NCBI GenBank assembly: GCA_964486725.1
Contig: CAZAOK010000007.1
Location: 3,229 to 67,228 of the forward strand
Length of the DNA stretch: 64,000 bases
Direction of reading: 5' to 3'
Origin: M55B154 sp964486725
GTDB taxonomy: Bacteria > Spirochaetota > UBA4802 > UB4802
Each line of letters begins with the position of its first letter. Within the stretch, counting starts at the first letter, position 1. Position numbers and translations under genes: made by a program. Under the pieces are notes generated by a model. It was not told the origin of the DNA, ran no database searches, and worked only from the letters and a program-made list of their open reading frames with translations. This document shows, one piece after another, positions 7,998-16,313 of the stretch.

Positions 7998-8261
7998 CTT
8001 TGAGTAAAATATAAACAAAATACCAATATAAATAAATCAGGTAGTTCCTGTCTCAGGGAAAAATAGCGGAAGTTAAGAACAATAAATAGCAGCAATGTAT
8101 ATGACATACACTTTTGTTATAGCTTATCATGGTTCAGGTACGATGCTTCTTGTTGTATAGGGTTATACGTTTATGTATTTGTTGGCTATAATCATTTTAA
8201 ATATTTTTTGAAAAACTAATAAATATTTCGTAGTTCTTATTTTTTCATACATGAAATATAT

Positions 8262-8290
8262 AACAGAATAACAGAATAACAGAATAACAG
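8262..8290. repeat. short tandem repeat, 8-bp unit
   Basis: The unit AACAGAAT is repeated about 3.6 times just upstream of the second TM2 gene. It is prone to slippage and could vary the leader length between strains. Confidence 0.8.
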
Positions 8291-8342
8291 ACTGTTAAAT
8301 AACGGGATGTCTTATTTTTAAAATAATAATTTGGAGGAGTTT

Positions 8343-8615
8343 ATGAAATCAACAGGAATCGCATATTTGCTTTGGCTTTTAGGCATATTTGGCTGGCTCG
8401 GGTTTCACCGGTTTTATATTGGGAAAATCGGAACAGGTCTTATCTGGATGTTTACAGGTGGTTTATTTGGTTTTGGTGCATTGATAGATTTATTTATACT
8501 CGGTGGACAAGTTGAACAATATAATACGAATGTACAGTTAAAAACAATTCGAACTTCAACTGAATCGACTACTAAACTAGGTGAATCAAAAATGAGAGCT
8601 GAAGCAGCACAATAA
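8343..8615 (+). CDS. stand-alone TM2-domain membrane protein
   Basis: 90 residues, essentially the same as residues 1-88 of the TM2-Yip1 fusion protein, ending in ESKMRAEAAQ. It has two membrane helices joined by a short turn with the TM2 motif (GWLGFHRFYIG). Start at 8343 with GGAGG 6 bases upstream; the 35 or so bases before the start also match those before the fusion gene, so the duplication included the 5' region. The protein stops just where the fusion gene enters its Yip1 part. A clear terminator follows, making it monocistronic. Function unknown. Confidence 0.85.
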   Translation: MKSTGIAYLLWLLGIFGWLGFHRFYIGKIGTGLIWMFTGGLFGFGALIDLFILGGQVEQYNTNVQLKTIRTSTESTTKLGESKMRAEAAQ

Positions 8616-8621
8616 CTAGTC

Positions 8622-8658
8622 AACCGGTTATTCGATTTAAAATGAATAACCGGTTTTT
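8622..8658 (+). terminator. intrinsic terminator after the TM2 gene
   Basis: AACCGGTTATTC (8622-8633) pairs with GAATAACCGGTT (8644-8655) around a 10-base loop, followed by TTT. Confidence 0.8.
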
Positions 8659-8791
8659 AAATCATATAATATTATATATTTCAAGATAATATATTTAGAT
8701 TTTTTATGCGCCACATTTATGTTAATGATTTATGCTGCATTCATTTAATAAATTTATTTGTATATGGCAATATGATTATAAGGTATTGGTA

Positions 8792-10030
8792 ATGAAAATC
8801 AAAGTAATAATATGTACTCTATTGGTTACAATTTTCTTATGTATCCCTAATTTGTACTCTTCGGAAAAAGCAAAGAAAAAAATATATATCAAACCATTTA
8901 GCATTTCTGATGATATAACTGATGTAACTATCAAGGAAGAAATACGTGATTATATGTCTGAAGCCCTTGTAGGTGAATTCTCTATAATCAGCGATGATGA
9001 GGTCAAAGAGTACATTAAAAATACTGAAATTAAGCAGGCATTAGGCGGTCAAGTTCATCCTGAAAAACTTATATTAAGCATTAAAACTGATTTTTTGATA
9101 TATGGGAAAATATTCAAGGAAAATGGGAATTTAGTGATAGAAGCAAATTTACTTGCTATGGAAGAAGGTGAGATATCTATCAAAAATAGTGGGAAAATTG
9201 AATATGCCAATCGAAATTATACAGACAGAGCTTCTCGTGCGCTTGGTAAATATTTAACCATGGACAGGCAAGACATTGGAGTTTTATTTGGAAAAAATGA
9301 CCCACGGGAAGAATTTAAAGATGAAGTTAGTGAAGTCGAGTCTCAATTAAGTAGAATAGAGTCCGATTATAAAAATGAATCAAGTAGTATAAAAAAAGCA
9401 GCTGCTTGGCGTGATAAATCATTAATCAGATCTCCACGTTTTCGAATAGGTTATAGCGGTTTTGGAGCGTTCAGTACGTGGGACGCATATATCAACGAAT
9501 TGTATGTACCACAACACCTGGTTATGTTTGATTTATTTCTATACCGTTATAAAGACCCTGTAGGGGATGGGATTGATCTGTACGCAAGAGGAACTTATAG
9601 ACAATTTAAGGCTGTTGAAGATTTTGAGAAAAAGGTTCGTGTTGATAACAATAGTTCATCATATATAGGTGTTTTTGAACAGATGCCTGTTGTTGAACCT
9701 GGATTAGATGTGGTTAGCGGGGATTTAGGAATTCGTTTTGTTGGGTCAGTGTGTTTTTTCAGGTCGGCATTATCTTTTTATATGAATTTTGCCGGTCGAT
9801 ATAACTATTCTATGGAAAAAGTGGAATATACTGAAGAATCCAAAATAAAAACGTTACAGCAATGGGGAGTCGTGGGCGGGGCTGGAATTGAGATCTCCAT
9901 AGTGCCTTACGTCGGTGTATTCGCAGAATTTAATTCAGGGTATGTGCCCATGGGAAGAAAAGATGTAAATCTTGAAGGACCACAGTTTCTTCTCGGTGTT
10001 ACTGTGCGCACACAACACTGGGATTTATAA
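8792..10030 (+). CDS. exported protein with FlgO/CsgG-like N-terminal region and barrel-like C-terminus
   Basis: About 412 residues. I chose the ATG at 8792 because it begins a clean signal peptide (MKIKVIICTLLVTIFLCIP..SS); the upstream in-frame ATG at 8732 gives a non-signal leader. The region after the signal (IYIKPFSISDD ... FLIYGKIFKENGNLVIEANL) follows the alternating pattern of FlgO/CsgG/LpoB-like periplasmic domains. A coiled-coil stretch follows (about 190-215), then a C-terminal half with amphipathic strands ending in an aromatic-rich segment, as in outer-membrane barrels. It is a tandem paralogue of the next gene, 12 bases downstream. The domain calls are inferences. Confidence 0.65.
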   Translation: MKIKVIICTLLVTIFLCIPNLYSSEKAKKKIYIKPFSISDDITDVTIKEEIRDYMSEALVGEFSIISDDEVKEYIKNTEIKQALGGQVHPEKLILSIKTDFLIYGKIFKENGNLVIEANLLAMEEGEISIKNSGKIEYANRNYTDRASRALGKYLTMDRQDIGVLFGKNDPREEFKDEVSEVESQLSRIESDYKNESSSIKKAAAWRDKSLIRSPRFRIGYSGFGAFSTWDAYINELYVPQHLVMFDLFLYRYKDPVGDGIDLYARGTYRQFKAVEDFEKKVRVDNNSSSYIGVFEQMPVVEPGLDVVSGDLGIRFVGSVCFFRSALSFYMNFAGRYNYSMEKVEYTEESKIKTLQQWGVVGGAGIEISIVPYVGVFAEFNSGYVPMGRKDVNLEGPQFLLGVTVRTQHWDL

Positions 10031-10042
10031 GGTAGATATTAA

Positions 10043-11269
10043 ATGAAACTAAAAATTATCATTATCTCTGTAATTATAGTATGTCTTTATGGAACAATGC
10101 TGCTTGCTGGGGAGAGAGTATTTATTAAAGAATTTGCTGTTGAGAATATCCACGAAAACAAGTCAGAAAGGGCACAAAGATTTTTTACAAATGTGTTTCT
10201 GGATGAAGGTTACACAATTAATACAATGGAATCCTTAAGTGTGAGCCTTGATTTGGAAGAAATTAAGCAGGCAATTGAAACTGATGATGAAAAGATTATA
10301 AAAGATCTTCTGGCAATAAGTGATGTGGACTATATAGTATATGGTTTTATTCGATTGAAAGGTGGTTATGTTTATATAACAGCAAAAATGCTGGATAAGT
10401 CAGATAATAATGTTGAATTGAAAAATGTAAAAACTCTGCGCATTAAAAATGAGATAAACGAAACCTATTTTGATGAGGCCTGTATCGTCCTTGCAAGATT
10501 TTTGGTTAGTAATGACCCGGACCAGGTTCAGGAATTTCAAGATAAACTTTTCGCAGCAGAAAAGAAATATGAAATTGACCTGCGGAATCAGGCGTTGCGA
10601 TCTGAGGTGGCTGCAGATGAAGAAGAGTTTAGAAGAAAGGTTAATGATTATAAGAAGAAAAGGAAAAAAGATGTTGCAGGGAATTATGCAATTTTAAGAA
10701 CCGGTTACAACTTCTTTGGTGCAAGAACAAAGAATGATGATTTCAATGAGCACTTTGAGCGCGGAACGCAATTATTTGTAGAGTTAGCATTACCTCTTCA
10801 TTATATAACTTCTCCAAATGAGAACCCCTTGTCGGGTTTCGATTTGTTGATAAGGTATACTTATTTCTATTATCCATATGACAGGTCACAAGGTCCTCCC
10901 GAAAGTGAAGTATACCAGGAATACTGGGAAGATAAAAAAATAAGATTCCATGGATTAGATTTCGGTCTCCGGTATCGTCTTGGATTGTATTTTTTAATGA
11001 CCAAGTTTGATCTATACGTGATGGCTTCTGCCAGAGGTCATTTCTGGCCTGAGAAATACGAGAAAGAAGAAACAGAATATCCGGATGAAGAGGAAGAAGA
11101 AGTTGATTCTTCATCGCTTGGCGGAGTTATTGGCGGTGGGGTCGAAATCGCCTTTTTCCCTTATTTGGGGTTTTTCGTTGAATATAATTATGGTACTTCT
11201 GATATTGGCAAAGATTCATTAGATATAGAATCTCATCAAACGTTAATCGGATTTACATTTAGGCTGTGA
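10043..11269 (+). CDS. exported paralogue with FlgO/CsgG-like N-terminal region and barrel-like C-terminus
   Basis: 408 residues with a signal peptide (hydrophobic core about 4-20, cleavage near LLAGE). Same layout as the preceding gene: an FlgO/CsgG-like domain (VFIKEFAVENIHE ... YIVYGFIRLKGGYVYITAKML), a charged coiled coil (about 165-220, including KKKRKK), and a C-terminal region of amphipathic strands ending in TLIGFTFRL, an aromatic/hydrophobic end typical of outer-membrane beta-barrels. An acidic loop (EEEEEV) sits between the last strands. The two genes probably arose by tandem duplication and may form a hetero-oligomer in the outer membrane; that is inferred. Confidence 0.65.
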   Translation: MKLKIIIISVIIVCLYGTMLLAGERVFIKEFAVENIHENKSERAQRFFTNVFLDEGYTINTMESLSVSLDLEEIKQAIETDDEKIIKDLLAISDVDYIVYGFIRLKGGYVYITAKMLDKSDNNVELKNVKTLRIKNEINETYFDEACIVLARFLVSNDPDQVQEFQDKLFAAEKKYEIDLRNQALRSEVAADEEEFRRKVNDYKKKRKKDVAGNYAILRTGYNFFGARTKNDDFNEHFERGTQLFVELALPLHYITSPNENPLSGFDLLIRYTYFYYPYDRSQGPPESEVYQEYWEDKKIRFHGLDFGLRYRLGLYFLMTKFDLYVMASARGHFWPEKYEKEETEYPDEEEEEVDSSSLGGVIGGGVEIAFFPYLGFFVEYNYGTSDIGKDSLDIESHQTLIGFTFRL

Positions 11270-11325
11270 TTATTAAATTAATTATTATTTCTAGATCTAT
11301 AAAGATAATTTCATGAGGTTTTGAT

Positions 11326-12093
11326 ATGAAAAAAATTGTTTCAATAATAATTTTGATAGGCATAATCAACGTTGTGTATTCTCAGGAAAATATTTCAAAA
11401 GAGGAAGACTTTTTTTCTACAACTAAAATTGGTGCGCATAATGTAGTGTTATTGCCCTGTACGAGCAGGGATACTTTATTAGATCATGGTGATGGAGAAT
11501 ATGAAGCTTCACGCAAGAGTATAAACGTATTCCTTGAGGCTTTTTATAATAATATAATGTGGGAATGGGATGAAAGTGGTTTTGGTGGAAAGTACTTTTG
11601 CTATACAACAAATAAAGGAACAGAAAATTACAATGAGTTCAGAAAAAGAAAAATGATTAAGATATATGAAAAAATATTGGCTAAGTATGAGAAATATTTG
11701 TATTGCATAAGCAGCGGAGAAGATGACTGGGATGGGTCCCCATTTATTGATACAGTATACGATTTTAATAAAAAAGCATATACAGTCAGCTCAATAAATT
11801 TTAGTTGGATGGGCAGTTATACAATGTTGAAGTTAAGTCCAAAAGAAGAGAAAAACGGAGATTTGTTTTTTAAAAATGCATGGATCATAAAAATGGACGA
11901 AGATAAGGCGGAAAAAGCGAAAAAAGGTGCCCAATGGAAGTTGATATTTAAGATTGATGATGTGAAGGTCGTTAAAACGAAGAGTAATAAAATTCTTGAA
12001 AAGAAAATATACATCACTCCTGTTGCATGGAGAATTTATGGTTATGGTGATAACGAAAAAATTATATATTCCCAGCATAACTGGAATAATTGA
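11326..12093 (+). CDS. exported protein of unknown function
   Basis: 255 residues with a signal peptide (core about 3-17, cleavage near VYSQE). The mature protein has many aromatic and charged residues, with no recognisable catalytic motif. A GAGG lies upstream of the ATG. It is the third gene of the exported-protein cluster, 56 bases after the second barrel-like paralogue, and shares their A+T-rich codon use. No family recognised. Confidence 0.6.
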   Translation: MKKIVSIIILIGIINVVYSQENISKEEDFFSTTKIGAHNVVLLPCTSRDTLLDHGDGEYEASRKSINVFLEAFYNNIMWEWDESGFGGKYFCYTTNKGTENYNEFRKRKMIKIYEKILAKYEKYLYCISSGEDDWDGSPFIDTVYDFNKKAYTVSSINFSWMGSYTMLKLSPKEEKNGDLFFKNAWIIKMDEDKAEKAKKGAQWKLIFKIDDVKVVKTKSNKILEKKIYITPVAWRIYGYGDNEKIIYSQHNWNN

Positions 12094-12190
12094 TATCATA
12101 AATGATCTATTAACAATTGCAATTTTATACTAGCGGAATATATAGTCTATAAAATTTTTGTAAAGACTTATTGTCAAAGGGATAAAGTAT

Positions 12191-13138
12191 ATGAAAAAAA
12201 AATGCATCATACTTGTAATTTCAATATTATTATTTTCAACAGGTTGTTTCGATATGATAATGAGCCTAAAGGTTTACCCGAATGGGAATACCCTGGCAAA
12301 AATGCACTATCGTTTTAAGAATTATGGTGAATATAATATTGGATACCTGTTGGCACCTGAAATCAAAAGTGATATGATTGAAGACGGATTTCGCAATGTG
12401 AAGAATTGGTATGGTGGCAATGCGTATCATATTACAGGTGAAAAGTATGGTACTATTGATATGCTTATGAAAAGTGGTGGTTTAACGAAAAAAGTATCAG
12501 TCGATAAAAATCTAGGTATAACAAAGCAGAGTTACGTTTTTAATATGGAAATTAACAATTCAGAAGTGGATAAATCTGATAACAACAACTATTTCGCGGG
12601 AATCATGAGAAATCATATTATGATTGTAGCAGTAGAATTACCAGGAATAGTTGAGAAAACTAATGGGAAAAGGATTGGTAAAAATAAGATAAAATTTACG
12701 GAAAATATGTATAATGTTTTATATGGAAGCAAGGATCTTAAATATTATGTTAAAAGCAGTGTATCCATGAAAGATCAGATATTTAATGCTACAGTGCGTG
12801 CTGAAAACAGATTGTCGAAATTAGATGGGGAAATAAACAATGTTACAATTAAAATTGAGGAGATGAGCAATAGACTTGAAGAACTAAAAGAGTTCAACAA
12901 TAATGCATCTGCCATTATTAAGAAACAGGATAAAGACACTCTGCTTATATGGAACAGGCTTGTAAGAATATACAGAAAGCAATTTAACATAAAGCCGCAA
13001 ACAAAAAGCGAAATAGTCGACTTCTTTGAGAGAAAAGGGGTTGATGAAGATTATTTGCCCAGACCGATAAGTGGTACCCTTGTGTTTGATAAGGAGAAAA
13101 ATATTTTTAAAATTAAGTATATGGAGGAAGCAAATTGA
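12191..13138 (+). CDS. LppM-like lipoprotein with coiled-coil C-terminal half
   Basis: 315 residues. The signal sequence ends in a lipobox (LFSTGC), predicting a lipid anchor at Cys19. The N-terminal half (MSLKVYPNGNTLAKMHYRF ... VELPGIVEKTNGKRIG) resembles LppM-type domains, in which a conserved LPG precedes a beta-rich end; this is a weak match by eye. A coiled coil follows (about 200-240, RLSKLDGEINNVTIKIEEMS), then a short tail with GTLVFDKEKNIFKIKY that resembles the end of the next protein. The stop codon overlaps the start of the next gene, so the two are translationally coupled. Confidence 0.6.
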   Translation: MKKKCIILVISILLFSTGCFDMIMSLKVYPNGNTLAKMHYRFKNYGEYNIGYLLAPEIKSDMIEDGFRNVKNWYGGNAYHITGEKYGTIDMLMKSGGLTKKVSVDKNLGITKQSYVFNMEINNSEVDKSDNNNYFAGIMRNHIMIVAVELPGIVEKTNGKRIGKNKIKFTENMYNVLYGSKDLKYYVKSSVSMKDQIFNATVRAENRLSKLDGEINNVTIKIEEMSNRLEELKEFNNNASAIIKKQDKDTLLIWNRLVRIYRKQFNIKPQTKSEIVDFFERKGVDEDYLPRPISGTLVFDKEKNIFKIKYMEEAN

Positions 13139-13584
13139 AGAAATATATTAGAAGAAATGTAATTATAATATGTAATTTATTTTTAATATTTGCCTTGCTG
13201 CTTTTCAATGGTTGTGGAGGCGTTGATCCAGAAATAGAGAAAAAAATCGATAGAAAGGAAGTCGAACTTGAAAAACATAAAAAAAAATTAAATATGATTG
13301 AAGATAATTATGAGGAATTGGATGAAGCTAATCGTGACAAGAGAGAAGATATTGCTGAAAATTATTCTCGAATTTTAACCAGCAAGTTGCAATTGAAAAA
13401 AATATCAAGCAATAAAAAATATCCAGGTGACATAAAAACATTGGTCAAAGTGTTGGGCAAAATACCTGACGATCCGGTATATTTTTCAAATATTGTAATA
13501 ATAAAAGGAAAACATGGTGATTCTGAGGGTAAAGGTGGTTGGATTTATGACCCTGAGAATGGGGTATTTGAGCCAAATTTGTAA
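13135..13584 (+). CDS. small lipoprotein with coiled coil and pseudopilin-like tail
   Basis: 149 residues starting at TTG 13135, which overlaps the TGA of the previous gene and has GGAGG 9 bases upstream. The signal sequence ends in LLLFNGC, giving a lipid anchor. Residues about 30-75 form a charged coiled coil (EIEKKIDRKEVELEKHKKK). The C-terminus (KYPGD ... IPDDPVYFSN ... GKGGWIYDPENG) resembles the end of type II pseudopilins such as GspG, but there is no N-terminal pilin helix, so the likeness may only reflect a shared fold. Last gene of the exported cluster, followed by a bidirectional terminator. Confidence 0.6.
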   Translation: MKKYIRRNVIIICNLFLIFALLLFNGCGGVDPEIEKKIDRKEVELEKHKKKLNMIEDNYEELDEANRDKREDIAENYSRILTSKLQLKKISSNKKYPGDIKTLVKVLGKIPDDPVYFSNIVIIKGKHGDSEGKGGWIYDPENGVFEPNL

Positions 13585-13617
13585 GAGGTATAAAGCTCAT
13601 GCTTGGTATGAAAACTA

Positions 13618-13663
13618 TTTTATACAGGTGCAAGTGTCTGATTTTCGATGCACCTGTATAAAA
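13618..13663. terminator. bidirectional terminator between convergent genes
   Basis: A 15-bp perfect inverted repeat, TTTTATACAGGTGCA (13618-13632) with 13649-13663. The T and A runs at its ends serve both strands: the lipoprotein gene on plus and the Yip1 gene on minus. Confidence 0.85.
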
Positions 13664-13681
13664 AAATCATTTTATGTTAAT

Positions 13682-14401
13682 TTACTGGTTCTGCTTCTCC
13701 ATCTCTTCAGCTGCTTTTTTTGCACTTTCTTGCATTTGCTTCATAAACTGGTCTGCATTTTCTTGGTTTTTTAAAGTATCTTTCATCATCTTGTCACCAA
13801 ATGAAGATGTTGCCCTGTAAGCGGTAAAAGAGGTGATGGTCATAAGAACGATAAGTACCGCGAGTATAATTGTAACAACCTTGGAGGCTCCTTCTTTAGC
13901 CTGAAGGGATGCTGTTAAAGCATTGTACAGCAGCCAGAGCCCATACAGCGATACGGCCAGGCCAACTATAGCGCCAAGATAAAAGTTAATGCCACCGGTA
14001 AAACCAAGAAGAGCCTGTACTGGAGACATTACCATCAGTGCCGCAGTTACACGAACGTTTGCTTCGTAACTGGTATTTCCACCGCAGATTGCAGATATTA
14101 TCAGCATGATAAGTCCGCCGATGAAAAGACCAATGAGGGCAAAGACCAGCCCTCCAACAATTGCCATCACGCCTACGGCGCCGCCGAACATCGCACCAAA
14201 TCCACCTGCTGCTGAAAGACCTATGATACCCCAGATAAACGTGATTAGACCTGCGACCAGACCGTATAGTAATGCCTTGATAATTGGTTCACCAAATCCA
14301 CCTTCTTTTGCCATGGACGCAAAATATTCCTTTGGGTTTGTAAGGGTGTTTTTGGAATCATCGATAAATTGTGCGAAATTGAAACCTCCGCCTTCAGCCA
14401 T
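13682..14401 (-). CDS. stand-alone Yip1-domain membrane protein
   Basis: 239 residues: a hydrophilic N-terminus, about five membrane segments rich in Gly and Ile, and a charged C-terminal helix. From GGGFNFAQFIDDS onward it is almost identical to the C-terminal two thirds of the TM2-Yip1 fusion at 6571-7554; the C-terminal 30 residues differ most. AAGGAGG lies 6 bases before the ATG. Its start (MAEGGGF) is exactly where the fusion protein passes from TM2 to Yip1. Yip1-family proteins are membrane organisers in eukaryotes and largely uncharacterised in bacteria. Convergent with the exported-protein cluster. Confidence 0.8.
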   Translation of the reverse strand: MAEGGGFNFAQFIDDSKNTLTNPKEYFASMAKEGGFGEPIIKALLYGLVAGLITFIWGIIGLSAAGGFGAMFGGAVGVMAIVGGLVFALIGLFIGGLIMLIISAICGGNTSYEANVRVTAALMVMSPVQALLGFTGGINFYLGAIVGLAVSLYGLWLLYNALTASLQAKEGASKVVTIILAVLIVLMTITSFTAYRATSSFGDKMMKDTLKNQENADQFMKQMQESAKKAAEEMEKQNQ

Positions 14402-14594
14402 ATACTTCCTCCTTTTAAAAAATAATTTGTAATGAATTCATACATATACGAAACGTATAAGTACATGTGAAGTATTTATTCTAAGATTATGGTAAGAAAG
14501 GTTTGTAAGATAATCAAGCAAAAATCGTAAATTAGTTGGAACAAAGTAGAATATTTTTCTTGATTCCTGTGGGATTATTCAGTAGTGATTGTGC

Positions 14595-15593
14595 ATGAAT
14601 AACAGTAAATCTATAATACTAATATCCGATCGTAACAAAGAAATGTCAGCCCACCTGTCCGGTTCTTATCTTGTTGAATGTGAAGTTGAAACGGGCCAGT
14701 GTTATTACCATAATGAAAAATTTAAAAATTCTGTAGCATCTGGTGATATTATACTTGTTGAAGGAGTATCGTCAGAAAATATTAATACTATAATGGGCCA
14801 ATGGTCAAAAAGAACAAAGCCTGGACGGATTATTTACTGTGTTGATAAGGTTGATGCTGAAGATAAAAAAAATCTTATTTCGCAGGGGATGTCCGAAATA
14901 TTAATACAGAAACCGGTTGAAGAGATAGTTAACTATATCAGGATGACATCTGAAAAACCGAAAGGATCATATGGTAATATTGTCCTCCTGGATTCAGATT
15001 CTATTCAGAATACCATCATTACCCAGATTGTATCGGTGTTTCATTTTAACATAATCAGGGCTGCCACCATTGACGAACTTATCCACCTTGTGCATCGTGA
15101 AAACGTTGAAATGGCTTTGATGAATATTGGCAGCAGAAATGTAAATATACAGGAATTTATACGGAAAACGTATTCCGATACGGTTTTCAAGGGTATTCCA
15201 TTTATTCCCTACAAGGCAAATCTTGATGATGTGTTTATTCACGAAATTTTATCTGGTCTGCACAGGCTTTCAAAGGTAGTGCTTTCAGCAGAAGAGCTGT
15301 ATTCATTTCTTGTAAGCACCCTGTTCCGAAAAGTATTTCTTACCCCATTATACAGGTTGAAAACCGTTACGTCAGCAACAGGCACCCCGCAGTTTGCCAG
15401 GGAATCTTTGCGGCAGTTGTATCATTCGATCGGGTATGACCTGTTTACAATGGATCATATTTGCGGTGAAGAACACTGTAAACAGTACAGGGGGTACGTG
15501 AGAGAACTGGAGTATGCCATGAATGTTATCGATGGATTTCAATGGCTGCTTCTTGAAAAAAGAGAGGGCCCTACCTGCGAACGGGATGTTTGA
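14595..15593 (+). CDS. probable two-domain degenerate receiver-like protein
   Basis: About 332 residues starting at ATG 14595; a TTG two codons upstream is less likely. No signal peptide. Two successive alpha/beta segments (about 5-120 and 130-230) have the rhythm of response-regulator receiver domains (SIILISDRNK, then NIVLLDSDSIQN), but the usual acidic pocket and phosphorylation site are not clearly present. The C-terminal 100 residues are helical and contain a Cys/His patch (DHICGEEHCKQY). It probably acts as a phosphorylation-independent signalling scaffold, which is an inference. Its last 23 bases overlap the convergent cytochrome gene. Confidence 0.55.
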   Translation: MNNSKSIILISDRNKEMSAHLSGSYLVECEVETGQCYYHNEKFKNSVASGDIILVEGVSSENINTIMGQWSKRTKPGRIIYCVDKVDAEDKKNLISQGMSEILIQKPVEEIVNYIRMTSEKPKGSYGNIVLLDSDSIQNTIITQIVSVFHFNIIRAATIDELIHLVHRENVEMALMNIGSRNVNIQEFIRKTYSDTVFKGIPFIPYKANLDDVFIHEILSGLHRLSKVVLSAEELYSFLVSTLFRKVFLTPLYRLKTVTSATGTPQFARESLRQLYHSIGYDLFTMDHICGEEHCKQYRGYVRELEYAMNVIDGFQWLLLEKREGPTCERDV

Positions 15594-16161
15594 AAATAAA
15601 GTCGGCGATCAGCTGCAAAGGCAGTTTTTGACGTTGCTGCTCTTTGGGATCGTCAGGGTAACAGGGGCGATCATCATTGTGACAGTTGCGGCAGAGCTTT
15701 TCACGGTTTTTAATTCCATCATTACCAAGTATTGGGTACATGCCAAGTTTGACGGCTTTTCTATAAGCTGCTTCACGGTTGTTGAATGAGGCGTGATTGC
15801 TGAATTCGAAATACCGCCCACCTGGCCCGTGACAGGCTTCGCATCCCACCCCCTCTTTTGCGGTCTTTTCAACGCGCCCGCCACCTGTGGTATGGCACTT
15901 GAGGCATCGATTGTTTTTTGAGGGGTTGTCAACAGAATGCCCTGATGCGATGCTTAAAGCTTTTTCTGTGGAAAGAACCTGGTAGGCTTTGGCATGGGGA
16001 GAGCCGGCCCATACCTCGTATTGATTGCCAATGGCGTTTGATTCATGGCATTTTCTGCACACATCAATTCCAGTATACTCGGCAACCCGGGTAGCCTGTA
16101 CAGTTGCAATGCCCGATGATATTATAATAATCAGAAACAGTATGTATACAAATGGTTTCAT
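15571..16161 (-). CDS. exported tetrahaem cytochrome c, c554-like
   Basis: About 196 residues with an N-terminal signal/anchor segment followed by four CxxCH haem-binding motifs: CRKCH, CLKCH, CEACH and CRNCH. The spacing and the KEGVGCEACHGPGG block resemble the cytochrome c-554 family (PF13435). It should be a periplasmic electron carrier with four covalent haems. I chose the ATG at 16161; a GTG at 16182 adds seven residues and is possible, since neither has a good ribosome site. No haem-lyase or oxidoreductase gene lies nearby, so its redox partner is unknown. Its 3' end overlaps the preceding convergent gene. Confidence 0.8.
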   Translation of the reverse strand: MKPFVYILFLIIIISSGIATVQATRVAEYTGIDVCRKCHESNAIGNQYEVWAGSPHAKAYQVLSTEKALSIASGHSVDNPSKNNRCLKCHTTGGGRVEKTAKEGVGCEACHGPGGRYFEFSNHASFNNREAAYRKAVKLGMYPILGNDGIKNREKLCRNCHNDDRPCYPDDPKEQQRQKLPLQLIADFIFKHPVRR

Positions 16162-16234
16162 ATATAAAGGTTTATTATACACCAGTTTTTTATACAGAAT
16201 GTATAAAAGTAATCAAATGTCAATAGTTTTAAAG

Positions 16235-16262
16235 TTGACTTTCAAAAAGAAAGTGTTATTAT
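16235..16262 (+). promoter_or_regulatory. candidate promoter of the MshEN-like gene with a palindrome in the spacer
   Basis: TTGACT at 16235-16240, a 16-base spacer and TATTAT at 16257-16262. ACTTTC/GAAAGT arms (16238-16254) form an inverted repeat inside the promoter, a possible operator. Confidence 0.4.
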
Positions 16263-16313
16263 TTATGACAATGATGGCAAGAAACAGTGTTATTCTTTTA
16301 TGGAGAAAGATAT

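Larger units (their letters stand above)
7616..8261. other. intergenic region with one tiny ORF and a good promoter
   Basis: About 650 bases with no normal gene. A 32-codon ORF at 7813-7911 is listed separately. A sigma-70 promoter sits at 7969-7997. Downstream of it is sequence similar to that upstream of the lipoprotein and fusion gene (5700-5740), including AATCAGGTAG and CTTCTTGTTGTAT-like blocks, and a small TGTAT/ATACA hairpin near 8095-8110. It is probably the duplicated control region of the second TM2 gene. Confidence 0.4.

Noticed and set aside
8262..8290. Possible CRISPR array
   Set aside because: The repeats are 8 bp, directly adjacent and without spacers. No cas genes are present.
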